In this document: positions 39,959 through 53,078 of the stretch, one piece after another | Layout: every line of letters begins with the position of its first letter | How positions within the stretch are numbered: position 1 is the first letter of the stretch | Assembly: GCA_030490835.1 (NCBI GenBank) | Contig: CM059973.1 | Location: forward strand, 88,433,641 to 88,497,640 | Direction of reading: 5' to 3' | Source: Annona cherimola | Lineage: Eukaryota; Streptophyta; Magnoliopsida; Magnoliales; Annonaceae | DNA length: 64,000 nucleotides | Notes under the pieces: generated by a model | What the model was told of the DNA's origin: nothing | Seen by the model: only the letters and a program-made list of their open reading frames with translations | The model's database searches: none | Program-made: the position numbers and the translations under genes

Positions 39959-42900
39959 TCATCTTGTTGCAACTAAGGTTCCCATAAGGCCTCCACCAAT
40001 CTCATAGTGCCTGGCCATGGAAAATCCTACATCCATAGCAAGCTTCTCTAGCTCCTCTCCTGCATGTTTTAAAAAAGAACATTGAAGAAACTGCCCAATT
40101 ATTACATACTTGGAAGCTGGAACTGGTCATAGTCTAGTACCAACGTGAAAGCCACTCAAATTTATAGACAGACAATGCCCACAAAGACTAACAGGCAATT
40201 GATTTTCAGAAAAATTCCAAAATCTTTCTGAGTTCTTGTCTGAATTTAATTTTGGGGTTGCTTCAGCTTCTTTTTCTTTCTTTTTTAGGAAGGGTAAAGG
40301 AGGGGTATCTACAGTTCATGCAGCATAGATATTTAATCGAGTTGTAAGGTATTAAAGACAGATAGTTCAAAATATGATCAATGATTTTAATACCAGATAG
40401 ATCATCAAATAAGTCTCTTGAGGTTCAACCAGTTCAATAGTGGGTCCGAACTAATTGAAACAGTTGCCCAGGTGATTCAACTGTGGTCATGTGTATTTAA
40501 CCCAACCTTCTTACCCAATATCCATCTTGACTGAGAATGAGCACTGCAACAGATCAGGCAACAGATCAGGCAGACATTAGTTTTGGTCGAACCCATTAGA
40601 ACTGATTGGTCTAGTTTGGCTTTTACAACATCGGGCCAAACAAATTTTATATTGCCAAGACATCTGATCCTTGCTTTTCCAGACTGAAATTCACAATGAA
40701 ACATGCCACAATTTGAGCTTAAGCCAATTCGTAGCATCAGTTCAGCAATTTCCAGTTCGCCAATCACTTCAGCAAGATCATTCCAGTCCAGCACCCAAAT
40801 ACTACGAATAATAATCACAACAAAACAAGAAAAAAATGTACCCGTTAAGAAGTTCTTGATGGAGCTTTTCAGGTACGCATACTCCTTCTCAAGGCCATAG
40901 TTGCTAGTCACGGGAACAACCACATTATCAATTATCCACTCCTAGTGAAAAACAAAAAAACAAAAGGAAACAAAATAGAATTAATATGTCAATCAATAAA
41001 CAGACATTATACATTGAAAGTAGTGCAGATTGCAAAAATGCAAGGATACTGCACCAATTCACATCTATAAGAGCAAATTCCCATCAACCTATCCAATGTT
41101 GGTAAGTACCTGAATAAAAGAGGTGAAAGAATTGGAGCTCTTATTGAAATCCAAAATGGAGACTCTTGAACCTGGAAATGTATCGAGAATGAAACTCTTT
41201 ATTATTTATAATTCAGTGTATTAAGGACATAAGAGAAGAAAGGAACCTGGCTTTAAAACCCGCAAAACCTCCTTCATAGCAACAGGCTTATCCACAACAT
41301 TGCGTAAGCCATAACCAATTGTGATGGCATCAAAGGAGCATTCTGGAAAGGGTAGATCAAGCGCATCCCCTTCGATCCACCTTAATTACAGTTATATGGT
41401 TAGATTTATTTTTTCTACTGTGAAAATGCATTAATGAAACAAGATAATAGTTAGGAAGCATTTGGCAGTCGTCAATCATTACCATAAATGACTATCATTA
41501 TCTAATCCTCATTACAACAAATGAGGGTCCCACAATGGATCGCAACCTTTAAAAAAACGCTTCCTCAAATCTTTGCACAGTAATTCCACCTATGGGATCA
41601 ACATGACTCAATCTCTAGTTCCTTAGCTCCTAAGCCCAAAGTTATCAGAAAGTGGTCATTTTAGTGCATGTCATCGTGAACAGGCCAGACTAACTTGATC
41701 ATCTAGTTCTTATTTATTGATGAAAGGTTTGTGCACATCCCGCTTATTTGGGAAATGACTTATGATGATGATGATGATGATGATGAAAGGTCGTGCATCA
41801 TTAAGGCTCACATAATGTTCTTGTAGCAAGCCTTCCAGAATGATGAGGCTTGTCGGGCAGAAGCAATAGACAATTGTTCCCCTGAGAAATCAAGGCCAGT
41901 CACCTGCAAATTACAATATAAAACATAAGATCGCTGAGCATAGGCTTTGAACTCCACCACACACAGACTTCTCAGCTCACTGCAAAAGCAATATAGTTCC
42001 GCCATTAGACTAGGATCTTTAGTGCCTCGTATCATGAAAGATTGTGCAAAGCTACTACACAAGAAGGATTATGGTAGAGAAGTAGTAAAAATTTGCTTGA
42101 ATGCTGGAGCGTGATGTATTAGTAGCATTTTCCACATTCAACACCATTTAGATAATATTAAGGTGGTTTTCTGGTGAATAAAATTGATTTTCTGAGAAGA
42201 CAGTCCGGTTATGTGAAGGCTGCCTCAGAATGGTCTACTTCAATGAGGTCCTAACCTTTCAGTGAGTTGTTTCATCTCCATTCTTCCCGGCAATTTAATT
42301 GCATATTAGCATGTAAAACATTTCCTCATATAGGAAACATCTTTAAAGCCGGTCCACATTACCCAAAACAAAACACTACAGAAAGTTACACATCAAAAAA
42401 GAAATTGATTGTTAGAAATAAATTCTTTCAGACCTTCCCTTCAAATCCAACTTTCTCTGACAGGAGGAATGCCAAATCGCCACTCCCACAGCACAAGTCT
42501 AGAACCAAATCTCCCCTTCTTGCACTGTTCGACAAATAAAAATACACCGGTATGTCATTTCTACAGTTGGCTATATTTCCGTGACAAATGATCATGCCAA
42601 TCACACTCTGGGCTCACACACACAACACACCAACAGGCAAATCTGACAATCCAAGAAATGGTTTAAAATAGACTAGCCATTTTACTAAACTCACTGGATA
42701 TATTACTGATTGTAAATGTTCCGTCCATGATTGGCCCCGCGAAAGAATTATGACAATGAACTAGTTAAGGGATCCCAAATGCATTACCATAGAAACAGCA
42801 ACGAAAATTTACTTAGGTCATATCATCATACACATAACAATGCCATAAAGAGGCAGCATTTAGAGAGTACCCGCTCCACGAAACTGCCATTCTCTTCCAT

Positions 42901-43584
42901 ATTCGATGCTGTCCTAAACTCAGCAAATCATTCAGCTGCAAAAACAGCTGCGGAAAATGAAGCTAGACTGATACAATAAGCAAACGGATACTAGTCTTAT
43001 GAGTTGATAACTACGAAATGAACACTGCTACCACCCATGAATTCGAATTTCTAGAACTCCACTTGAAAACGGTTTATTGAGATTCTCACCCACCTCTGCC
43101 AGTGGGGCGAACGAGAATCTAAAATGTCTAGCAGCCAACCAGGGGCCCACACATCTAGCAATCCAATCAGAAGCGATAATCGCAGTCACCGAATCACTCA
43201 GGAAAATTGGCATAAAAGCCAAAAGCCGTTCAAAGGATGACCGCGTGCGATTTGGAAAAAAAAAAAAAAAAAAAAAACAAGGCTGTTATAGCCGACGAAG
43301 CTAATTTTCGGGAGTGGACAGGCGACACATGGCGAAGAAGCGATCTGGACGGTCCAGATGGATATAAATGCCGGAATGCGGGCCCTAGAATGGGGGGAAT
43401 GCAGGGTGGATCCCATACGTCGAGACAGAGGGAAAAGGCTCTGTAGAAGAAGAATGACGGTCAGGAGGCGCACATTATCGTAGGCGGGAGCGATCCGACT
43501 AAAGAGCGCTTGGCGTTCGTGAGAGCTCGCGATGATTGGGCGTCTGCTGAAATACGCCGGTGGTGATAGGGAAGGAAAAGGCAT
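39959..43584 (-). CDS. MENG: Chloroplast phylloquinone methyltransferase (UbiE/MenG family)
   Basis: Eight exons: 43584-43474, 42935-42871, 42524-42434, 41903-41812, 41380-41247, 41171-41110, 40941-40842 and 40059-39959. They join in phase to 252 codons including TGA. The protein has UbiE signature 1 (YDNLNDLLSLGQHRIW, residues 35-50), SAM motif I (VLDLCCGSGD, 66-75), GYGLRNV (142-148), RVLKPGS and a C-terminus YEIGGGLMGTLVATR. Family knowledge: it methylates demethylphylloquinone with S-adenosylmethionine, the last step of vitamin K1 synthesis for photosystem I. The order and spacing match Arabidopsis MENG. The first ~24 residues are Ser/Pro/Arg-rich and could be a short transit peptide. The start is the only in-frame ATG near the conserved RQALFSRIAP. 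COQ5 is the alternative, but the residues fit MENG better. Confidence 0.9.
41700..41790 (+). repeat. LINE-like 3' tail with ATG microsatellite in a MENG intron
   Basis: GCTTATTTGGGAAATGACTT followed by eight ATG repeats resembles the terminus of the LINE at 25490-25530. It lies in the intron between the exons at 41903-41812 and 41380-41247, so it does not disturb coding. It is either a tiny LINE remnant or an independent microsatellite. Confidence 0.4.
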
Positions 43585-44329
43585 TTGGAGAGAACGAGAA
43601 CAGCCTGCGTCAGTGTCATCCGCTTGGGAAGAAGGTAGGCTTCCCGTCAGGTATTATGGGCTGCACTGAATCGGGACCATAGGCCCATAGACCAAGCCTC
43701 AGTCCATGGGCTAGTCAAAAGGTGGGTGCCCACAAGGAAGATGTGTAACACTTAACTGCGTCACATGTTCCATATCAAACCTGAGCGAGGTCACCTTTGC
43801 TAATCAAGTCACGTATGCAATCTTTCGTTGTTCCATTTATGTTCTTGGATGGAACTCAAAAAGAGTCGTTTTCTCTAATCCGGCTTTCTGTTCAAGACAT
43901 TCTCAGAAATCAGGTTGAGTTGAACTTCACCACATATGCTTTTCTTTTTATAACAAGACAGGAGCATACTATAAATTTTATTCAATCTAAATACGTCATC
44001 TGGAGTGATAGCTTGGTTCAGTGCGGAAACTTTGGTGGCAGACTATCAAGTCCAATCCAATATCGAGGTGCTCAGAATTGTTCGCTTTCATATCATTATT
44101 TTTTGAGTTGCCTACCTTTTTATGATTTTTATTATTTTTGATAGCGGGAGTATAAATAAGCTATCGAACATTTTATTGTGAATAAATGGACAACTAGACT
44201 ACACACGTTAATCATATCCAGTTTTGTATTTCGTCTCCCTTCGTTTTGTCACAGACTAATAATTTAATCCTTTACGTTAAATAATCAAATATCGTTTCTT
44301 TGATCCTCTTCAAAATTCTATTTTGTGGT
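43585..44329. other. Upstream region of MENG, no other gene seen
   Basis: This should contain the MENG promoter. A poly(T) run (minus strand) of about 20 lies within intron 1 at 43257-43277. The frame at 43797-44141 (114 codons, plus) has no recognised domain and AT-rich composition, so it is not called. Confidence 0.35.
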
Positions 44330-45720
44330 CATGAGAATGCAGACCTCTTGAATTTGGATAATAAATAAAATCAACCTTGACTTCTCTGTTGACGTTACCC
44401 GAATGGTCCTCATAAAATAAAATAACTAATCACTTACATCAACGTCTTTATCTATAGCCTTCGTAATATATTTGTTTTTTCAATATCCACTTTTATAATA
44501 TCGGAAATATTGAATAGACCCTTCACCCACAACAACAGAATTCTACTACTACTTAGTAATGAACCTTCTATTTTGGAAATCGTCAATAACGTCTCATTTT
44601 GATCATCAGATTTTTTTAACCTTCAGCAATCTAATCGACTTCTGTTGCTCCCTTTTCTAATTCTACAATGAATAATCCAAAACAGAACTTTCAAATACCC
44701 AACTCCTTACGTTCAAGAAAGCAAAATTGATTGTTGCCTAACGCAAGAAAAGTCAGGCGAACGACGCTTTGTTTTGCCCAAGAAATGAAACTTTGTTACT
44801 CATTGCAGAAAACTTACTTCCTTTTTTTTATTTGAAATGTTTTTCAAATATACCAAATCTTTGATTTATTTCATCACTCAACCTCATTATAAAAAAGTTG
44901 CTAAGGATGATAATTAGATAAGAGAAGCTTTTAAGTTGATCACCAGAATCCGAAAATTGATCAACATCACTATTTGAAGAAGAATGATATGCATACCTAT
45001 TAGCTTCAAGTATTTCATATTTTGTTATTTATCTTTCCTCAACCCCTTTATCATTTGATACATCACATTCAAGTGACCCAATTATATACTCATCAGTTTT
45101 GACGTTTAAATTATAATATAAACTTTAACCATAACCTTCACTTCATTGCAAAGAAAATATCTTTATATCACTTCTAACTTTCCATGCATAATATTGTTTT
45201 TCTATTCCTTAACACTTTAATTACTTTATTGTAACCAAAAAAAAAAATATTTTGACGATATATTCATACCCTCTATACAAAGAGAATCTTTAATTTAAAA
45301 TTGCTTCCAAGTATGGCCAATTTGAACCATATAAAATCTCAAAAATTAGATGTCATAAATTCCTCAACTCATTTCTTAATATGGACGTTGTTAACTGTAT
45401 CTTTTCATTTTCTAACTCATATGATAATATGCAAAATAATACTCATTAAATCCTACCTAATTTTGAAAAACTCCATAGTTTAATTCACCGGGAACATCAC
45501 TAGTATGAAATTAACTATGCCCATAACTCTCTTCTTCGTAGCTTAGATAATCAAAATTAAAATATTTTTTACTTAAACAACTTCAGAAACAATAACCATA
45601 AAAATATCTATAGAAAGCATTAGAATAAGAGTAACCTTGTTGCTAATCAAAAATCTTTTTCAGTAACTATTTATGAGCTTCCTTTGCAAAAAGATTTGTA
45701 AACTTTGTTTGCAAAAATGC
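44330..45720 (-). pseudogene. Decayed coding element, copy A (inverted relative to copy B)
   Basis: Read on the minus strand, this stretch is co-linear with the plus strand of 46440-47730 for about 1.3 kb. Matching landmarks include GATCAATTTTC, AATAAATCAAA and AGATTTCCA. The reading frame is broken by many stops and shifts. Near its 3' end a cluster of Cys codons (about 44525-44545) aligns with the Cys-rich spot in copy B, suggesting a former CCHC zinc knuckle as in a retroelement Gag or pararetroviral coat protein. Neither reverse transcriptase nor protease motifs were recognised. The identity is open. Confidence 0.5.
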
Positions 45721-46439
45721 CTTCTCATCAACTTCGATGAAAATTTGTGGCCCACTTAAATGTAATAGCATCCTCAGATGCTACACCACTTGATCTTGAT
45801 CATAGGTAGGTCTAATTCAAGAAATAAAAGTTTGACTTTGTTGAAAATTCAACTTCTATCACTAATACGATTATCGTTGCAAACAGAGTTTATAAGTCGA
45901 AGCATTGTTGAAAATATCCAATTGAAAAAACACTAATAGAGTTAAATGAAAATTTATTTCTAGAAATAGTTTTTCTGAAATTAGCTTTTTTAAAAAAAAT
46001 TGAAATTTTTTTTCTAAAATCTTATGAAAATAAGCGGACCATATATGTGCATCGGATAAGGATTCAAAATAATCAGCTGTTTTAAATCATAACTTCTCTC
46101 TCTCTGTCTCTCTGTGTAAACAATTATTTTGACACATTTTAATTCTGAAAAATCCAAAGACTGGGATTTTTTGTAAAATCCAGGAATTGTTTGAAACAAC
46201 TGAATTAAAAGGAGTTGTTTGAAAAAATTCGAAATAAAGATCTGTTTGCAAAAAAAAATAATAATAATAATTGCAAAATAATTTTTAAAATAGCATAACA
46301 CCTTCAAATCATAAAAATTAATTTTAAAGAACTACTTAAACAAAGAAGAAAACCACCTCTTACTTTTCCAAAACAAACAACAAAGTATGTTAAAATATCA
46401 TTTTAAAAATATTAACGAAATACCAACTTAAAAAACAAA

Positions 46440-47730
46440 AACTTTTCAGCCAAATTAATAAGAAAATCTTCTTAATATTCAGCTAATGCTTTCCCTGGAT
46501 ATTTTTATGTTTATCAACTCTCCAGTTATTCAAATACAAAATATTCTAATTATGATCATCTTACCAAGAAGAGAGATGGACAAATCCTGTTTCATACCAA
46601 TGACGCTCTACACCAATGAAACTATGGAGGCATTTCAAAACTAGGTAGAATATATTGATTATTGTTTTGCATGATATCACATAAGTAAAAATGAAAAGTG
46701 ATAATTTGCAACGGTCCAGTTAAAAAGACAAGTTCAGGAACTTATAAAAAAAAAATCTGAGATTTCATGTTATTCAGAATTATCTAAAATTGAAAGCAAT
46801 TCTGAAATAAAAATTTTCTTCACAAAGAGCATGTAAATATATTACCAAAATATTTCATGAGTTACAACAAGATAACCAAAGCATAGAGGAATAAGCTAAA
46901 GAATATCATGAGTTGAAAGTTAAAAATGAGGTAAAGGCATCTCCTTTTCAATAAGTTGAAGACTATGGTGAATGTTTAAATTATTATTTAAGTCAAAATT
47001 CATGAATATAAATTCAAAAAGACTGGAATAGAGTACATCAAATGGCAAAGTGAGTTTAGAAAAATAAGCACCAAAATACAAAAGATTTAAAGCTAAGGGT
47101 TATACAAATCATCCCTCTTGAAATAACACAACTTCCTTGAATGATATCGATCAATTTTCAGATTATAATGATCAACTTCATCTTCTCCTACTAAACTATC
47201 AACCAAGGTAACTTCTATAATTGAGTTAAGCTTAGCAATAAATCAAAACTTTGATGTATTTGAAAGATATTTCAAACAAACATTAGGAAGTAATTTTAAA
47301 CAATACAATGAAAAACATGTTTCATTGAGGGAAAAATCAAAGTCGCGCAACTCTTCTTACACATGATAATAATCAATTGCCCATTTAAGAACCTAAAGAG
47401 TTAGTTATTGAAATTTCTATATCAAATAATCCATTGTTTGAGCTGGAAAAGCAAGTAATGCAAGTCAATCTGATAGCAGAAGAAAAAGTATCTAATGATT
47501 AAGCTGAGATTATTAAAGATTTCCATAATGAAAAGTTCATTCATAAGCATAAGAAAAATTCTATTTGTTACGAATGAAGAAACAATTCAACATTTCAATA
47601 TTACAAAAGTTATATTAAAAAAAACAAATACATTGCAAAACCATAGAGGAAGAAACGACTATGAAGTGATTAGATTGTCTACTTTATGAAGATTATTCTT
47701 ATAGCATCAAAGTAAAACTTAAGGTCGATT
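46440..47730 (+). pseudogene. Decayed coding element, copy B (inverted relative to copy A)
   Basis: This is the plus-strand partner of 45720-44330, with diverged but continuous similarity. Near 47565 a TGT-TAC-GAA-TGA run followed by a His codon looks like a CCHC knuckle with one Cys codon turned into a stop. Frames are short and broken throughout. The two copies point away from each other, with about 0.7 kb of unassigned AT-rich sequence between them. Possible sources are a retrotransposon gag region or an ancient endogenous pararetrovirus. The sequence alone does not decide. Confidence 0.5.
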
Positions 47731-47794
47731 CATTCATCATCGAAATTCAAAATTTCTACATCTAAAGCAAAAAAAGAACGTATGATCACAAAAT

Positions 47795-48093
47795 AAGGAT
47801 TTGTTTTGGATGATGTGGAAGTAAAAGTGGGAAAATAGGCATGGGAAAAATTTTAAAAAGAAAGAGATTGCTGTGATATGATAAGAGTAATAATAATGAG
47901 TAAATAGAATAAAGTTAAACCAAATAGTCATAGTTATATGAAAAAATGTGAAAAAATAATTGCAATGTAGAGGTAATAATAGAAAAAATATAGTGGTTAA
48001 GTAGTTAAAATGTCGAATAATATTAAAACATGCAAAAATGTGTAGCAAGGAGTGGTAGACTTTTTTATACTTTTACCTGCTCCCAAACACACT
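47795..48093. mobile_element. Tourist-like MITE T1, diverged
   Basis: Inverted T1 interior words (TGTGATATGATAAGAGTAAT, ATAAAGTTAAACCAAATAG, GAAAAAATGTGAAAAAATAA), ending CTCCCAAACACAC. The left end reads GGATTTGTTTTGG. Confidence 0.5.
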
Positions 48094-48769
48094 AAGATCA
48101 CAAAAAAGATCCATGAAACATACTTTGATATTTACAGCAGACACTAATTTGTGTCAAGAAGTCATAAATTTTGTTTTTTATACTTATATTCGCTTTCCAT
48201 TTTCTAAGGTCCTAATCTAGTCCCCTAAATATGTGCTATTAGCACAACTGCATAAACCATCCAAGTCACCGCAGCAAGTAGGTTTAATATTTTTCCAACA
48301 CCAGAACTGAACAGTCAAAAGACCAACTGCAAGACCAAACAAAAACATGCATATACAACAAATAATCTACCAAGATTTGAGTTAAGGTTTGAACCTAGTT
48401 TAAAGTAGAGTCACCTTAAGCCATATGGGTCTGGATGTGCATGTCTTGGCTATATCATCGTCAAGCAGATGAAAAGACCCAAACTCTTCTTAATTTATTA
48501 TTTGTACTTGCAAGTAAACCATAGACTACACTAGAATCCAGACACATCTGACCAGCATTCTAGAATCTCTCTGGATTCTAATATGCAATTATTACTACTG
48601 TATATCAAGAAATTCATATCATCAGGCGGCGATCTACTCCAGGAGTGGTAGGGATGTAAAACAATCCATCTCGGCGAAATTCTCCAATCATGTCCAATTC
48701 TATGCACAACAAGACGAGTCTTTGTGAATCCTTGAATAAGATAACATTGAGCTATATGGAAAAATAACA

Positions 48770-49800
48770 CTTCAAAATGGATTAATACAGTCTTGTCTTT
48801 TCTCTTTCCCGTTCTTGCAAAAATAGCCAAGAATAATCCAGTAAGTTAGTGAAAAAGCTCCATCAGTTCCGCCATGGCAACGACCCTGAAGAAAAAATAA
48901 TAACAACGATGAGGAATTTAAAAAAAAAAAAAATCTGCTGGTAACTGGGTCTAGGGCACATGCTCCTATTACGAAAAGCTGTTTCAAGTCAAAATGCATC
49001 TTGCATACCATTGCATGCCATGAGTGTAAGATCTGAAAATCTAATCTATTCAATAGGTTGATTGTTCTCGCTTTCCGGCCACATACGTTTCAGCAGCTTC
49101 CATCATCATCTTTCGATTCTTGGAGCCCGTGAGGATGAGCAGCAAATGAGTAATTAGAAACAAGAAGAAAGAACGCACCTCGTGATCCAACGGATCTTCT
49201 CTTTTTTATCTTTTAATTCAGAAATGCTTCCGCACCCTTCCTCGTAAGAACTCAATTCCTCTACTGCTCCCGCACTCCGATGTGCCGTTGGTCGCCAGAT
49301 CGTAAACCTCGGGTTTTGATATGCATTCACCAGCAAGAAAACCTGGATACTACGGGCGCCATTCGCGTGGGCAGCATCTTGCGCACTTGAACCTTACTCT
49401 GCTTGTCGAGAAGTGAAATCTCATCAAGATTCTCTTTCTTCTCTAATATTGGCAAATTTAAAACAAAATTTTCAAAAATCGAACACGAAAGAGTTAAAAT
49501 CAATAAGAAGCTCCGATCCTCAATAAATACTGGCGAAAAGGAGGGAAATCTGAAGAAATGGGAATAAAAGATCCGGACTTACCGAAAGACTACGAACCCT
49601 AGGGTTTGCAAGGTTGTGTTCGGATTTGAGACTGAAAGAAGAAATAGACGTGCTCTTACGACGTTGTTGTTGGGTTTTGATCGGATTGGAAGGCGAAGCA
49701 GCGGACCTCAGGTGTTGCCGTAACCTGGAGGAGGGAACGAACGCAGCTTCTCTCTAGTCTCTATCTCCGCAGTTCTGCAAATGAATAGCAGCCGACTACT
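48770..49800 (-). other. Possible expressed locus of unknown function (minus strand)
   Basis: A GC-richer leader-like segment (49800-49585) ends at a good donor, TTTCG|GTAAGT. A second open stretch (about 49400-49163) ends at CGAG|GTGCGT. A third stretch near 48885 follows a pyrimidine tract ending in TTCTTCAG. Open frames are 60-95 codons and none shows a domain I recognise. This could be the 5' end of a small gene, a non-coding transcript or a gene remnant. Confidence 0.25.
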
Positions 49801-49844
49801 CGAATAGCCAACCGCACGCAACCAAACGGATCGCGGTTCTGGTG

Positions 49845-50330
49845 CACTTTACTTGTTTTTATTTATTTTTTTTAATTTTTTTCATAAAATTTGTACGGTG
49901 TGTTTGGGAATTGATAAAACTTTTGGCGAAAAATTTTATAGAGTAAAAGTTGTCAAATGATGTGATATAATAGGAGTAATGATGAAGAGTAAAAAAAATA
50001 AAGTTAAAATAGATAGATTAGTTGTATAGATAATTGTGTAGAAATTATTGAAAAGTAGGGTAGTTGTATAGGAAGATGTGAAAAAATGATTTAAAAATAT
50101 AGTAGTTATGGAGAGTGAAAAGTTTTTAATTAAAAAGTTTTAAGATGACATTTTATAGTCATTGTCAAACACATTAATCTAAATATATTTAATTTGTATA
50201 TAAATTTTTACTATTTTGATTTTAAAATTTTCGAAAAAATATTTTAAAATCTACAGATAAAAAGTTATACATATATGAAATATACTTAAATTAATAATTA
50301 TGTAAAAAAAATTTAAAAAATAAGTGACGT
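49845..50330. mobile_element. M1 foldback element split by a T1 MITE
   Basis: The inverted arms begin near CTGGTGCACTTTACTTG on the left and, inverted, CTTGGTCCTTTTTTACGTC on the right, with M1 body words (AATTTTTTTCATAAA, TTTTTACTATTTTG). A T1 copy at 49897-50173 interrupts the left arm. Confidence 0.55.
49897..50173. mobile_element. Tourist-like MITE T1 nested in a foldback element
   Basis: Starts GGTGTGTTTGGGAATTG and ends TTGTCAAACACA, with full-length T1 interior in inverted orientation. Confidence 0.65.
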
Positions 50331-51454
50331 AAAAAAGGACCAAGCTCCCACGAAAACTCCAAGGAGATGGCAGTGATATAATTTCAGAGAAAGCACGAGC
50401 ACCCACGAAAGCAACGGTCATCTGAAGGCATGAGATCTCCATAAGGCTGACATGGCGATCCTAATACATGTAAGTTGGGTTTATTATTTTAAGATGATCA
50501 AAGTAATATTCTTCTTTTGAGTCAGTTGAACTATCCCATAATGATTTTTAATTTATATTAGACTCAAATCCTAAAAAGTATAAAATATATTATGTTGTGA
50601 ATAAATCTAAGCATTTTTTATAATTTGCATATGAATAAATGACTTCATAAATTATTATTATATTATAATGCATTTGTGAATGAATTTAAATATTTTTTCA
50701 TAATTTGTATATGCTTATATGCATTTTTAGTAGGTGTGATTCATCTAAAAATTTGATTGACGTGTTAAAATAAAATAGGTTAAAACAACTGAATAAGATT
50801 TTGATTTAATCAATAACATCGGTGGACCCAAAATATGATAACTCACTAAAATTTATAGTGTAGTGATACCTGCGCTACTTAAGTATATCACCTTTTGCGG
50901 AACTTATATATAATTTTTTTAAAAATTATTATCCATTAAAAGTAAATTAAAGAACGATGGGCTAAAACAGTATTTGGAAATTTAGAAAATTTAAAATTAA
51001 AAATTGGAGAAAAGGATTGCATTACTACTGTTCACTCCGCTTCTCCATCTTGGATCATCCAACTTCTAATGAAGCTTTGAATAAAGGAGTATACACTGGT
51101 CGGATTAGTCAGGTATCTGCCTAATGCACAGGTATCCATCATGTCCAGCGTCCAAGGACACCCTTTACAAAAAATCGAGATAAATGAATATATCCCAATT
51201 GAAGACGAGGTTAGAATTTAGAATAATGTCACGGTTCCTATTCTGTGAAATCCTTGAGCATGCAATCAAAACATGCAAACTTGAGTGTTACTCTCCAACG
51301 GTCCTTAAATCCGAAAAGTTGGGAAAAAAAAAGTAGCTGAAGGAAGAAAAAAACTTTAAGAACGTATTTAATGGCATTAGTCTTCTATTCATGGTTCGAG
51401 TATTGGATATAGGGTTAGTTTAGGGTTTGGTTTGGTTTGGATTGTGTAAAACTA
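50331..51454. other. Intergenic, no gene seen
   Basis: AT-rich, with short open frames only. No repeat family or protein was recognised. Confidence 0.3.
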
Positions 51455-52135
51455 TTGTGATGCAGGGCCACGAAGAAATTTTCATAAATTAAGATTTATT
51501 TTGTTTAGACTTTTTATTTTAGAAGTTTTAATTATTTTAGGGATTTAGTACTGTTAGTTTGACATAATAGTTAAAATTGTTTCAGGTTATTTGTTTCTAT
51601 TTTTAGTTATTTTTTAACCTTCAAATTTGTTTATCATACAAGTTGCTTAGTTCATAAGTTTGCTCATTGAGCAAGATTGCATGTTATGTATCATTTCGTT
51701 TCTTTATTGCTTAAGTTATTTTTTCTTATAAATAAGATTATTTAAATTTTATATAAGACAATTTATTTTGTTAATAAAATGAGAACTTTGTTTCTTTAAA
51801 ATCCTTTACTTCTCTTATTCTTCTTCCTCCTCTACTTCTTCTTTCTCCTCCCTTTTTTTTATTCTTCCTTTTATCTCTAATCCTTCTAATTCCTTCCTTT
51901 TTCTTCCCTTCTCATAACTTTAAGAGGTTCCTTCCTCTTATCATTTTTCATACTCTTCTTACATTTTCTCTTCTCTTTTAAGTCTTTTTTGTAGTCTTGT
52001 TTCTCTCTCCTAATTCATTTGTGATTTAGGTCGTTTCTTCTTTCCTACATTATTGAGATGATCTTCTCTTTTTCTTTCGAAGTCTTCGCTTTTTACTAAT
52101 TTAGAGTATTCCATTCTATATCAAATTGCGCCCTA
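51455..52135 (+). mobile_element. Probable LTR remnant with adjacent primer-site-like sequence
   Basis: The segment shows the layout of a Ty3/gypsy LTR: AT-rich U3, a TATAAATA-like box near 51737, an R-like AATAAAATGAGAACTTTG, then a long CT-rich U5. It is followed by ATATCAAATTGCGCCCTAGA (about 52110-52130), which resembles the TTGGCGCC primer site of Athila/Tat elements. No second LTR or coding region follows, so it is truncated near 52290. Tentative. Confidence 0.4.
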
Positions 52136-52293
52136 GATGGATCGATATGGGGATGAGATAAAAAGATTTGGTGAAAAATACTATTATGGTTGAATACTTG
52201 AGAAATTATAAAAGGCAATAGAAAATAATATTAAAATTGAAAAATAAAGTTGTTTGTGTTGCAAAATGAAAAGAATTAGAAAAATATTTTCGA

Positions 52294-52362
52294 GGGAATT
52301 TGTTTTTTACTAAAGCTTTTCAACTTAAAACTTTTCATTTTTCACAACTATTTTATTTTTTA
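52294..52362. mobile_element. Tourist-like MITE T1, left part (split)
   Basis: The T1 sequence stops abruptly at AACTATTTTATTTTTTA, where the Mutator-type element begins. It resumes at 59816 after the 9 bp duplication TATTTTTTA. Confidence 0.7.
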
Positions 52363-53078
52363 GGATAAATTTTCCTAATACTCATAACATTTGTCTATAA
52401 TTCCTTTCGTATCCATCACATTTTACCCATAATTTGTACCGTATCCATACCGTTAGTCACATGTTAAACGACCATCATATGTGAGTAGTGTTGTCATTTT
52501 CGCCCCTGAATGATTTTTCTAGCGTAGTCGAAATGATGATTCCTTTTTCCCCTTATTCCTTAGGCAAAAGTTCTTGAGTCCATCGCCGCCACACCCATCC
52601 CTTCTCCACTCGCTCTTCTCCGATAATCAATCGTCATTGACAATTTTGCCCCTACAACAAACAATGCAAACATAATACTAGATCTACTGCTCAAATTCCA
52701 TTCACGAGGGTGACGTTGCCTACCATGGCTTCTGTAATAGGTTGTTGTAATCGGCATGGATAGTCATGTTGTTAGCCTTTGATGCCATTGTCAGTTGGTT
52801 TTCGGTTGCTATTTTCTATGGCGTGTGATCATCACCTCCAATGACTGGAACTATTAACATCTATGATGGTACTCTAGTTTTGAGATGACCAAATTTTCAT
52901 GAAGGTCGCTATTTGTCAGATTTGGTTGTAGAGGATGGATTGAAGACGCAGTGGCAAATCGATGGCAAACTTGAATGGAGCAAAGGGCGCTAATTGGCAA
53001 TGATGCTAAAGAAGAAAATAAGGCATCATGTGTGATGGTTTGTAGTAACCACTAGTCGGGATTGCTGGATTTGCAGGG

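Noticed and set aside
40477..40923. 148-codon minus-strand frame
   Set aside because: Only its first part is a real MENG exon (40941-40842). The rest reads through a donor site into intron sequence.
43797..44141. 114-codon plus-strand open frame upstream of MENG
   Set aside because: No domain, no similarity I recognise and no splice context. Its composition matches intergenic DNA.
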